From Cricetomys ansorgei (taxonomy: Eukaryota; Chordata; Mammalia; Rodentia; Nesomyidae), in assembly GCA_026225945.1 (NCBI GenBank), contig JAMJFZ010001074.1:3867001-3931000 (forward strand): a stretch of DNA of 64,000 nt, written 5' to 3'. The notes below the pieces were generated by a model that did no database searches, was not told where the DNA came from, and saw only the letters and a program-made list of their open reading frames with translations. Both the position numbers and the translations under genes were made by a program. Of the stretch, positions 52,889-63,141 are shown in pieces. Each line of letters starts with the position of its first letter. Within the stretch, counting starts at the first letter, position 1.

Positions 52889-53334
52889 ATTTCTGTATCA
52901 AAATTCACTGAACAATGTATTTATTATGAAAGTTAAAATGCTAAAATTAGGGCACAATTATCAAGGAGGAGAGAGAAATGGAAACTTTCCTTATTCCCTG
53001 TTCATTTCTTTCTGCAAACTAAAACTACTCTATGAATAAAGTTTTCATCTTTTGAAAAATCTAAAATCTACAGTAGTAATATTATTGCTGGCACTGGAAA
53101 AGATTCTTGCAATGTCTATCATTGATAAAGCTCCTCCTAAACTAAATCTATTTAAAATGCACATTTATTAATCATCTCTCATGAAAATTAAATTTTTGAT
53201 TGTCTATATTGTCTATACATTCACAAGCATAACTAGTTCACGTTCTAGTATATAAAATTGAATTAATAATTTCATTTTCTTTCTATTAAAATAATCTATG
53301 CCTGTTTATATTCTAATGAGAGAAAGTATGAATT

Positions 53335-53455
53335 TGAGTGGGTGGGGAAGTAGAGGGGAACTGGGAGGAGTTAGGGAAGGGAAAACTGTAATCAGAATGC
53401 ACTGCTTGAAAAAAAACTATTTTCAACAAGAAAGAAAAATAAATACTGTGTTTTA
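53335..53455 (+). mobile_element. Short L1 3' terminus
   Basis: Contains ggaactgggaggagttaggg, actgtaatcagaatgcactg and an A-rich tail (aaaaaaactattttcaacaa), the common 3' terminus of rodent L1. Confidence 0.7.
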
Positions 53456-54044
53456 ATCATATAAATAAAAACATAATAGTATAATATGAATTAAAACATT
53501 ACTGTGATAGGAGAACACCTCTCAATTTATTTACATTTAAAATAGTTTGATTTTCGAAAACCTTAATAAATGTTTCATCTAACATGTTACTATATAAAGG
53601 AATGTAGAAATCACTGTCTTTTTCTCTGAAATGGTTATCTTTAGATTTTTCAAGTCTCATGAATGACTTATCAATTTTTTTTATGTGAGTTTGTTGATAA
53701 CCTGGAGATCACAATCAAACACGAACTCTGACTCAGTTGATTTATGGTTAATCCACCATTCTAAAAAGCTTCTGTGTGGTGCTGACTTAGCATACCTTGG
53801 AAATATCCAGGTCATAACTGTTATGAGAATGAAAAACCAGCTCAAATCTCTGTCCTTCCTAGTAAGGGATTAAAAGTTCTTTTCCTACTTCTCCTGCTTG
53901 AAGAATCTCTCAGGGCTCTACTGCTTCTAAATCTGCTTTTCCAAGGTATAATCCTTTACAGTTCCATCTGAAAGAGGAACATTTGATAACCTTTGTGCAG
54001 TGAGCAAGTATCCATTTAATCATAATACTCCCTGGCTTATGTGA

Positions 54045-54205
54045 ACTCAAAGTCACCCATTTCTAGTTCAGTTCCTTAATGTGTATGTTTTCAATTGGGG
54101 AAAGGCCAAATGATTGACTTAAGGTCACTTATCCAATAACTGTAAAGGTCATGTCTCAAATTCCAATTTCTGAATCCAACTCCAATTCTCTTTCCTCCAT
54201 TTTTG
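54045..54205 (+). mobile_element. Possible MIR SINE
   Basis: Contains gattgacttaaggtcactta, then aatttctgaatccaactcca and attctctttcc, resembling the right part of a sense MIR. Weak. Confidence 0.35.
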
Positions 54206-55084
54206 TCTTGCTTCTAATAATGATGCATGCCACAGGAAACAGACTGGGTGATTTAGATAGAAAAGTACAAGTTCTGAATTGAATTTCATAGCCTTGGGCT
54301 TTACATTGCAATTCTTGAGAGGCATTATAAAGTTTGGGGGATGTAAGTTACAGTCAGGAGGGTGGGTGTTGATTTAAAGGAAGACTTGGAATTCAATGAT
54401 AAACTGTGACTGTCCAGCTTATTGCATTGAGAGATCAGCGCATGTGGGAAAAGATTTGCATGTCCCACTGTGGAGAGTGAGAACAAGAACAATTTTATAT
54501 TTCCCCATCTCTAATGTTCTGCATGGAAGAGCTCAGCCAACCACACATGGGAAGCCAGAAGCAGATGGAAACATCTTCGCTAACAACTTTCAATAGTAAT
54601 TCACTTTGGAGAAAACAAATGATGACTTAATGCCATCTGTGTGGCTTATAGATCACTAAATGTGAGGGAAAGAAACTAAACTGACTTGTACAATATTTGG
54701 AAAACAAGTGTTGAGAGGTGATAAAATATCATTGTATAGATCTTGTCCATTGAAAAATGATTTCGCTTTTATAAAATCTTTCGTAAGAGCAAATTCTAAC
54801 TTTACATCTCCTCTACTTAGGGTGAAAAAGTTAAGTAATTAGAGATATAGGTGATATTAGGGTTCTATGTATGATCTCCAAAATATGTCATAGTAACTCG
54901 TTCAGGATTTCCTCTAATAACCATGATCTGCCTGTACATCTATATATATATTCCCAGTTTTCTATACTTGAAAGAAGTGCTTCCTATGTAACAACAATTA
55001 ATGAAAGATACGTCATTAATTTTAGAGATATTAAGTAGAGACACATGGGGATATCTGGGAGGGGGAAAGAGAACAGGGAAAAGG

Positions 55085-55649
55085 AAGTAATTATATTTAT
55101 ATATTTTGCTTTTATATCAAAAACGTGTTTCACACAATTTTCTCTGTTCAGGGTTTCCCCTCCACCAATTCCTTACAGATTTGTCCCACCTGCCCACCCA
55201 CCCAATACCATGTTCTTTGTTTCTCCCTTTTTTTTTAGAAATCAAACACACAAATACAAACAAAAATAGAATAAAAAGAAAACAAAAACAAAGGAAAAAA
55301 CACTACAAACATATACACACACATACAGACATATAAACACACAAAAATATAAGATAGAAAACCATAATATTTAGAAAAAAAATCCCTCAAAACAGTAAGA
55401 CAGAGTAATGCTCAAGCAAAGCAATATTTAAAAAAAAAACAGTTTATAAAAAGATCACTGAGTTCTTTTTGTGCTGGCCATCTACTTCAGGGTATAGAGC
55501 CTACCTTTAAAAGTGATTTATATAATCAATGAGATTTTATTGGTGAAAACAAAACTTTGCTTTGCAAGCAGGTGCCATTTGCAGATGGATTCTTGGTTAG
55601 GAGTGAGTTTCTGTGTGTGCTTCCTCCTCTCAGCACTGGGACACTTCAC
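55085..55649 (-). mobile_element. L1 3'-UTR fragment, part 1 (interrupted by a MaLR LTR)
   Basis: The plus strand shows the antisense L1 3' UTR: accaattccttacagatttg, the A/C-rich stretch at 55240-55440, aaaaagatcactgagttctt, tcaatgagattttattgg and ggattcttggttaggagtga. It resumes after the LTR at about 56054. Confidence 0.75.
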
Positions 55650-56053
55650 TGGCTAGTTTTATATCAACTTGACATGACTTTCCTTCTGAAAGGAGGGAAC
55701 TTCAGTTGAGAAACTATCTACATAAGATCTGGCTGTAGGATATCTTCTAAATCTGTGATTGATGGGGGAGGGCCCAGTCCATTGAAGTTGGTGCTACTCT
55801 GTGCTTGTGGTTCTAGGTTCCATAAGAAAGCATGTTGAGCAAGCAATGATGTAAAATCTGAAAGCTGGTGTGTAGCAACCCTCTATGGCCTTTGCATCAT
55901 CTCCTGCATCAGGTTGCTGCCCTGTTTGAGTTCCTCTCTGTTTCCTTCAATGATGGACTATGATCTTGAAGTGTAAACCAAATAAGCCTTTTCTTCCCCA
56001 ACTTGTTTTTGGTCATTTTGTTCCTCTATAGCAATAGAAACACTAACAAACAC
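55650..56053 (+). mobile_element. MaLR-type (ORR1/MT-like) LTR inserted in an L1 fragment
   Basis: It begins tggctagttttatatcaact and passes through tgattgatgggggagggccc and gtaaaccaaataagcctttt. It ends near agcaatagaaacactaac, matching the common rodent MaLR LTR pattern. L1 3'-UTR sequence flanks it on both sides and would be continuous without it, so it is a nested insertion. Confidence 0.75.
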
Positions 56054-56519
56054 AGATCCCATATAGTTGGATCTTGTGTGGGCCCTCAGCATGCCATTAC
56101 AGTCTGTGTGAGTTAATATCTGCATCCATTCTGTTGTATCTGGAAGACAATTTTCTTGGAGTCATCCATCTCCTCTGGCTCTTAAAATCTTTCTGCCTCC
56201 TCTTCTGCAAAGCCCTGAGGGAAGGGGTTTGATGAAGACATCCTGTTTAGGATTGAATGTTCCCACATCCTACTTTTTGCACTTTAACCACTTGGGTAGT
56301 CCTGAACCTTAAACTGAATAGGCCATGGGCCTAGGGGAAAAGGAAAGATTGTTCTGATAAAAGAACATAACAATAAAATGACTCCTAGTGATAGACTGCT
56401 ATGACCAAAGATCAGTGTCTTGCTCAGTCCTCATCAGAGAAGCTTCTTCTTGCAGTAGATGGGAACTAACTCAGACCCACAACTGAACAATGTGCAGAGT
56501 GAATTGCATTTTAATTTAA

Positions 56520-56520
<1 letters not shown>
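56054..56520 (-). mobile_element. L1 3'-UTR fragment, part 2
   Basis: Continues the interrupted copy: ggagtcatccatctcctctg, aatctttctgcctcctcttc, gggtttgatgaagacatcct and cagagaagcttcttcttgca, in the order seen in the 35-36 kb copy. Confidence 0.8.
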
Positions 56521-56571
<51 letters not shown>

Positions 56572-56573
56572 TG
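56521..56573. repeat. (TG)n(GA)n compound repeat
   Basis: TG run followed by GA repeats with one AA interruption, then TG again. Confidence 0.95.
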
Positions 56574-56629
56574 TGTGTTTTCCTTTAAAAAATGTATTCT
56601 GGTCTGTTTTTTGTTGTTTGGTTCTTTTC

Positions 56630-56735
56630 TAGAGAGTTGGGTGGGTGGTGACAAAAGGGGGCCTGAAAGGATTTGGGGGGAGGTACCATGATCAGAATAT
56701 ATTGTGTAAAAAAATTATTTTCAATAATAATATTT
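56630..56735 (+). mobile_element. L1 3' terminus
   Basis: Contains gagagttgggtgggtggtga, then gatcagaatatattgtgtaa and an A/T-rich end, the plus-strand 3' terminus of rodent L1. It is opposite in orientation to the preceding copy and is preceded by the (TG)(GA) repeat. Confidence 0.6.
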
Positions 56736-58118
56736 ATTAAACTACTTTGAAATAAAGGGAGGTAGGAATTTTGACCTATCCCACTACCTGATTTTGGAAA
56801 ACTCCCTGTGGTAAACTTGTGATCCTTCTTTCAGAGAGATCCTTTGTGTGTACTGTATACAAGAAGCTAATGCTTGAGCTACAGGGGTTAGGGAGACTGT
56901 CTTTCCCAGGCTTTGCATCTGATAGCACATCTTAATGCTCTGTGTGCAGGTGTTTCTCATATATTCATCATCAGATTAAGTGAATAGAAATGCACTTAAA
57001 ATACTGAGTTCCCATCTTAGTCTCTCTAGGTTTGTTTTGAGATATTCCCATGTGGAGAATGAACTGTGATCCTACTTTTGAGAAGAATGAACCTTGGCAC
57101 TTCTGAATCTGGTAGAAGAAAACTAAATAGCCTCTGCTTTGCATGTTGATGATCTGAGATTTAGAGAACACTCAAGGAAGGTTAGGTGTCAGTTGTAATG
57201 AACAAGATTGGTCTGGTACCATAGCAACCTTTTCCAGAAGTTCTACAGAATCACAAGTGTGTTAAGGAAATTCCTGTGTTAGGAAATTGCAAGTTGCTTT
57301 CATTGTCTTCGAGTTAAGACATGGTATGTTTGATCTAGGTGTGAAAATCTGATTCAGGCTGAGATGGCAAGATTTGCCTTCTATTTTCCAAACCATTGTC
57401 CTACCTACCACTTTGGTATTCATGGACCACTGTCCTAAGAAATCATTTTGGTATTAATGGGCAATATTCCCTCTCCACTCTCCAACCCCATGCTGTCTCC
57501 CCACCCCACACCAAGTAGCAATTACACTCTTCCTCCTTCAACATCCAGCCTGCCTGTGTCACCTCTGTAAGAAGATCTTTCAGCATCTGAGCATTTACTG
57601 AGGCCTCCCTGTGTGTTTGGGATGCATAGCTGGTAAGGTTCCATACCACTCATTGGGTATTTTTGTGTCTGTTGAACTTTCAAAGATCTTCACACAGAAA
57701 TGTTGATATGTAAGAAAGACAAAACTGGGCTATATATTGTTTAGTGTCTAGAATATTCTTTTCTGAGCCTTTCTTGTGAACCTAATCACCAGAATAATTG
57801 CTGGTATTTTTGGAAAATGTAGCTTTATGGACAAGTATGAAAGACAGAGACAAATATTAGAGCATGAAAAACAGCATATTGTCAATTGTACTGAATAATA
57901 ACAAAAAGAACTGGAAGGCAGATTGCTAGTAGTGTAGAGTATTGGGACTGAAACAGCCTTCATAATGGGCGGTGACATGTACTGTGAATAGAGGCAGCAT
58001 CAGCCAAAATGCCTGGGCTCCGGGCTGCTCTAGAATTCTATGACTGGACCGCAAACAAGAAGGGTAATGACTTCTACACAATAGATCAATAAAAATAAAA
58101 GCACAATGAATATAAATA

Positions 58119-58124
58119 ACTTAC
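58119..58124 (-). other. Edil3: Splice donor of the EGF2 exon
   Basis: The plus strand reads acttac, which is gtaagt on the minus strand, matching U1 at all six intronic positions. It follows CAGCACA of the exon and leaves one base of a split Asn codon. Confidence 0.94.
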
Positions 58125-58253
58125 TGTGCTGACAGTGAATTCCATTAAATCCCCGGGGACATTTACAAACATAGCCTATGAATGTGTCTCCTCGATATGC
58201 TTCACTTATCTCACAGGTTCCTCCATTGTGACATGGATTGGGGATGCAGGGAC
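58125..58253 (-). CDS. Edil3: Edil3 exon encoding EGF-like domain 2, with RGD motif (internal exon)
   Basis: This 129-nt internal exon encodes the second EGF-like domain of EDIL3/Del-1, a secreted protein that binds integrins such as alpha-v-beta-3 and acts in angiogenesis, leukocyte adhesion and clearance of dying cells. Read on the minus strand, the peptide begins [14 protein letters not shown] and ends [10 protein letters not shown]. All six EGF cysteines are present: the first three are at 58248-58246, 58233-58231 and 58215-58213, and the last three lie in the C-terminal half. The RGD triplet is at 58194-58186, in the long loop between cysteines 3 and 4 that is characteristic of this domain. 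The acceptor (tctttcag) and donor (gtaagt) are canonical. The exon starts and ends in phase 1, so skipping it would keep the frame. The CxxxxTC pattern at cysteines 2-3 fits the O-fucosylation consensus. By the known gene structure it is probably exon 4, but the number is not provable here. Identification rests on my memory of the family sequence. Confidence 0.96.
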
Positions 58254-58280
58254 CTGAAAGACAGGGAAAAATGCTTTGTA
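58254..58280 (-). other. Edil3: Splice acceptor of the EGF2 exon
   Basis: On the minus strand the intron ends in tttttccctgtctttcag directly before GTCCC of the exon. The pyrimidine tract is good and there is a canonical AG. Confidence 0.93.
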
Positions 58281-58377
58281 ATGCATGTGTTTAAAAAAAG
58301 CCATTACATCAACATTTTCAGTTGACAATTGTGTTCTTGACATTCTATAGGAAAAATATCGGCAGCATGAACTCTGA

Positions 58378-58590
58378 ACAGTAGGCTGAATTTGAATATA
58401 GGTGCATAATCTTTCAGCTAGGTGATCTTGGGAAATTATTTAATTTTTCTGTTTCCTTAGTTTGGTCTTTTGACAACTGTTAATACAATAAAATTAGCTT
58501 TAATGGTTACACTACAGTTAAAAAGAGTTCATATATTAAAATATGCATAACAGTGCCAGCTATATATTACGCAGTCAAAAATAGCCCCCA
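58378..58590 (-). mobile_element. MIR SINE just upstream of the EGF2 exon
   Basis: The antisense MIR words agctaggtgatcttgggaaa, tatttaatttttctgtttcc and gcataacagtgccagctata occur in order. It starts about 125 bp from the EGF2 acceptor on the intron side. Confidence 0.65.
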
Positions 58591-59486
58591 ATTATGATTA
58601 AAGGATTTCTGAATTGTAGAATGCTTTCTGTATGTTGAACAATTAATACTGAATTATAGTTTCTAAAGAGCTGTTGACCTAGCTGACATGAATAGCATCT
58701 GAATCTACCAATATAAAGAAAGTCAAGCAACAGATGCTTGCAGTAATATACGGAATTTTCATAAATTTGAGGGGAAGATGGCTTCAGAGAAATTTCTGTT
58801 GTCTACCCGAAACAGAGTACTTCATGAAGATTTTGCATGTTTGAATAAGAGGCTATTATAATCATTTTGTAGACTTTGCTAATGTTAAGTTCAACAAAGA
58901 TTGAAAACTGCTACATGAAATGAAATAGTCATTCTGAGATTTCCCTAGGCAAAACCAGCTGCTAATACTGTGATTAGCCAGCAGTATCCAGCTACTGCAC
59001 TGTGGGATCTGCTGCCACAAAACGTTCATTCCAGGTCACACTCCTGAGGCAATGGCAGAGCCCAGTGTGGTGTCAAACTGGGCCAGGCCCACCAGGCACA
59101 GAACTCCTCAAGCGCAAATTCTGTACTCTGGGATGCACCTCTGGTACAGATGGGGTTTGCTTGAAAACCCTGTCAGTCTGCAGCTTTTGGTAGGCAATGT
59201 TTTCTTCTTCTTCATTGTTTCCTTCTTTCCGAAGTGGCAGGCTGTATCACAGTCTGAGGGTTTCTGCTAAGCCCTCACGCTCTACCGATCACCTTCGTCC
59301 CTCATAAGCATTCAGCACAGTACTCTATGTTACATTTAGCTTCCTGGAGTGTATGCCAACTGCGTAAGGACAGAACCCAGAGCAGAGATTCTGGAGGAGA
59401 GTCTAGGGAAATCAAGGAATAGTTCTTCAGAAAAAAAATGTAAAAGGACCAAATGACAAAATAATGTTAAAAGATTAGACAATAAG

Positions 59487-59655
59487 ACCTTTGCTTTGTC
59501 CTACTAGCTGAGATAAAACTGATGCCAATCAGCTTTGAAAGTCTCTCAAAGAACAATGGGGGCATTGGAGCCAAGATGAGATGGTATGATTACTAACGTT
59601 TACTTTTCTTTGGAAAAGTAGACTAGACAAGATGGTGAGACCAGATAAGTAATAT
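59487..59655. repeat. Diverged direct repeat, copy 1
   Basis: Paired with 61432-61606, about 1.95 kb away in the same orientation. Shared anchors at matching spacing are ataaaactgatgcca, tctttggaaaa and gtgagaccagataagt. Either an old LTR pair or two independent insertions of one repeat; family not recognised. Confidence 0.6.
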
Positions 59656-60764
59656 CGACTGCTATTAGATGAAGAGGGAAGATGAGAAAGACCACTCTGG
59701 AGGATTCTTTTAAAGTATAGATGATAGAGCTCTTTGTGAGAAAACACTGACTAAAGAGGAAGCTATGTGCTTGTGTTAGAAAATGAATGTTGGGGCAATC
59801 TAACTAATTGCCTCATGCCTCATGAGGAGTGAATCCGGAATGCTGGAGGAAGATCCAGGAAAGCAAAAACTTTCTGCTGAGGTAAGAAGGAGGGCAGACA
59901 ATTTGGATACAATAGAATTGAAGATTTGGGACAGCTAAGAGAAGTTGCACCAAAGAGAGTTGCTAACAGAGTGCAATGGAAAATACAGGCTTTAGGGAGA
60001 GCTGAAGTGCACCAGCTTCACTCAGAGCAGCCCATTGCACATTAGGATTTGAGTGTGGCTGGAGATTGGGTAACATCATCCGGCATTAGAAACAGGGATT
60101 ACCATTTGATTCTTTCCTCCAGGAAGTTGGCAGGAAAAAAACACACTCCTTCAGTTTAAAAGTGCATGAAATCAATAAAGATTTACTTAGGAGAGTCTAC
60201 AGGAAATCTGTAGTGCCAGACTCATAGTCCATCTTCAGCATGCCTCTTCAAAACTGAAAAGAAATTGTGAAAGCTGGGCTTTTACTTCAAATAAATGTAT
60301 CTTCATATCGCTCAAGATGTATAAAATGAGGACTGATATCAGAAGTATTATATTATAGTGGGCACTTTTATTAAGTAGATTTAAGCTGGCTCTTTTTATC
60401 CAAGATCAATTGTATAAAATGGTAGCTATTTTATTGACTATGTGAATCACATAGTATCCATTTGTAAACCTCAAGTAAATGCCATATTTAAAAAAAAAAA
60501 ATTGTAAGCATATTTAAGCAGACATTTTTGTCACATATAGTTTTTATTAAACAAATCATCTAAAATCTTTCCTTAAGATGTTACCCTGCCTGTATTTGAG
60601 AGAAGGAACTAAGTATAAGAGCTCTGACAAGGTTTAAAGCAATTAAAATAATTTTCTCTCATTGTTAAGCCTCATGTTAAACATTCTAGCTCTCCCCATC
60701 TTTCTGTTTCTCTTCATAAAATTATATGATAGAATATCAAAATGTAAAATACATTTTACTTAGA

Positions 60765-60945
60765 TAGTCACATCTGCTCCTCACAGCAAAGCAGTGAGGT
60801 GGCTGCTATCCTCCTACACAATCCTTCGCTGTTGTTATACCGACGTCTAAAGTTGGAAGCTAGACGAATTTGATATTATTTATCAGATCAATATCTCCCA
60901 GTGATGCATTTAGACTTCAAACTCAGACTCTGTGATTCCAGGAGG
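60765..60945 (+). mobile_element. MIR SINE
   Basis: Contains tcacagcaaagcagtgaggt, then ttcaaactcagactctgtga and ttccagg, matching a sense MIR with a mutated core. Confidence 0.55.
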
Positions 60946-61335
60946 GGAGAATCAAACAAAAGTGACAGTAAGAGCTTCGATGCATCAATTCTCTCACAAA
61001 TAAGAAATATAAAAATAACCAAAAAAACATCTTTAAGTACCTGGCAACTGATAGCGATTTATACTATATAGAAATATGTAAAATATACTCAAATGTTTAT
61101 AGAATTCTGAACAAACAGGACACTATGAAAATCACCCAACCCAATCTCAGAATTTAGCGGAGAAGAAAACATAACTTAATATGAATTCAGTAAAACCTAA
61201 AAAAAAAAAAAAAAATGAAGAAAAATGATTTAAGGAATTATACCTGAGAGAAAACATAGTTATTAAAGCCAATACTAATGAAACTACGCTTGCTTCCTCT
61301 AGAGAGTAGAGTAATTATAGCAGAGAGAATAGAAT

Positions 61336-61380
61336 CCACCCCCCACCCCCCATCCCCCTAACCCCCACCCCCACCCCGCC
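61336..61380 (-). repeat. C-rich tract, G-quadruplex-prone on the minus strand
   Basis: Six C runs of 4-6 (6, 6, 5, 5, 5, 4) are separated by 1-3 bases. On the minus (Edil3 sense) strand these are six G runs with short loops, well above the four needed for a G-quadruplex motif. Confidence 0.93.
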
Positions 61381-61431
61381 ATTGACTTAGGCAAAGAAAC
61401 TCCATGGAGGATTAATAAAATATTTGAATAC

Positions 61432-61606
61432 AAAACTTTTGCCTGGTTCTGCTAGGAGATAAAACTGATGCCAAGTAGTGGGTCATTGAAAAACTCTCCC
61501 AAGATCAATGGTTGCATAGGAGCCTGGACAAGATGGCACAATGATGTACACTTATCTTTGGAAAATTAGATTAATCGAGAAGGTGAGACCAGATAAGTTA
61601 ATTTAG
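61432..61606. repeat. Diverged direct repeat, copy 2
   Basis: Partner of 59487-59655. The anchor-to-anchor distance (ataaaactgatgcca to gaccagataagt) is 128 bp here and 126 bp in the other copy, which supports true homology. Confidence 0.6.
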
Positions 61607-62284
61607 GGAAGAACTGAGGAAAGACAGGGGAGAGTAATGGGGTGGAATTCAAAACAAATCTGAAAATACAGTCTCCATGGTGAGAGGCAGATTCCTTGGT
61701 GTTTTAACAGTGATGCCCACAATTCAGGTTTAAGTCATTTGTACAGATCCTACATGAATTATGTTTTAAGTGATCTAGATCTCCAACAATGTTACTTAAC
61801 TACACGAGTGTGTGGGGTGCATTTGAGAAAGCCAAAGTTAAAAAGAAATCTGTGGTATTTTACAACATTGATTCTAGCAGAAGGGAAGAAGGAATGTTGG
61901 CTGAGCATGTTGTCCAGTGGATCCCAGGTAATACAAAAACCTGAGGATAGGGTTGACTGAGGGACCCTAAATCCTATACTCCCTGGGGATGCAGATAAAG
62001 TCCCTGCAGTAATCTAAATCTAGGTTCTGTCTCTGGGATTCTCTGCAGATGTGAGTTTGCTAATTGAAGCTCTTTGTATTTGCATTCCAAAGGGGATCAT
62101 GACCTCAACTGACATCTGGGCTTTAGGAGAGGATTACCATTACTGCTGGCATTTTTCTCACTCCATGAAATCCAGTGTGTTTCACTTAAAGGACAAGGGT
62201 AAAGTAAATCAAATGGGACTAGGATTTTCTTTTCTAGAGTCTCTTAAATTCTTACTTTTTATACAGTCAGATTATGTTCTGGGT

Positions 62285-62395
62285 TTAGGGGGAAAACACA
62301 GGCTCAAAGAAATAAAGTAACATATCTAATCAGAAAGCAAAGCTGCTTTGACACTTTGCCTGATGACAAAGTCTAAAATCTTCCTCGCAAACCAT
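62285..62395 (+). mobile_element. Possible MIR SINE
   Basis: Contains aacacaggctcaaagaaata, aagtaacatatctaatcaga and a diverged right part, similar to a sense MIR core. Confidence 0.4.
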
Positions 62396-62705
62396 GCTTA
62401 CTCCCAAGTTGTCCATCTGTGCATTAATGTTAGTTATGACAGATGTAAACAGTCAGCATGAATTCACTGAGCATATTTCTATAAATAATGCAGCACTCCA
62501 TAGCCTCTCCTGAGGTATGCATTTCAAAGAATTTTTAGCAATTGGATCAGAGTATATTAGATATAACATATATAGATAGGAAGGCTCTTTTATGTTAGTG
62601 GCTCTTTATTTCATTATTATAATCTGTGAATTCAATTTCACCAATAGAATTTTATCATAATTATATGTAAGCCTGATTCTATATACTCTTTAGATTTATT
62701 TACTT

Positions 62706-62880
62706 TTGTGTGTATGGAAGTCTGTGTGTGTGTGTGTGTGTGTGTGCATGCATGTGTGTTGGTGTTTGTGTGTCTTTATGCGCGTGTCTTTCTGTGTGCG
62801 TGTCTATCTGTTTGTGTCTGTGTGCATGTGCATACCTGTGGGGTATGTGTGTGTATGTGTGTGTGTGTAATCTCTGTGTC
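62706..62880. repeat. Degenerate (TG)n tract
   Basis: TG-rich with TGCATGCATG, TCTTT and CGCG interruptions. It precedes the B4-like SINE. Confidence 0.93.
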
Positions 62881-62954
62881 TCAGTTGGGAATCATCCATT
62901 CCTGCATGTAGAAACCAGGAAAGAGTGTCTTGTGTCCCATATCACTGTCCACTC

Positions 62955-63141
62955 GTTCCTTCTGAGACAGGTCTCTCTATGAACTTAGGGCTCATGCCTG
63001 AGCAGATATGCTGGAAGCAAACAAGCCTCAGCAATCCTCCCAGCTTGTTTTAGGCATTGGTAAGGTGGTGCTGGGATCAGAATCCCGGTTCACATGATGG
63101 TAGGGCAATCACTCTTAACCACTAAGCCACATCTCCAGCCC
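62955..63141 (-). mobile_element. B4-family-like composite SINE
   Basis: The plus strand has the antisense B1-like part (gagacaggtctctctatgaa), then gtgctgggatcagaatcccg, aatcactcttaaccactaag and ccacatctccagccc. This is the B4/RSINE1 layout with a TG-rich region just upstream. Confidence 0.6.

Larger units (their letters stand above)
20006..58124 (-). other. Edil3: Complete Edil3 intron between the EGF2 and EGF3 exons (about 38.1 kb)
   Basis: This phase-1 intron is fully contained in the window, with gtaagt and AG ends. It carries most of the mobile-element load: ORR1/MT-type LTRs, a solo LTR, L1 fragments in both orientations, and B1/B2/B3/B4 SINEs. These longer stretches show nothing I can classify: 20880-23050, 23460-24370, 24440-25480, 26040-26470, 26810-28220, 28420-29060, 29290-30690, 31090-31990, 33090-33600, 33690-34570, 34770-35050, 37450-40380, 41790-42430, 43180-44480, 44555-46625, 46770-47375, 47570-48700, 49100-51560, 51940-52150, 53460-54040, 54210-55085 and 56740-58118. 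Confidence 0.88.
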
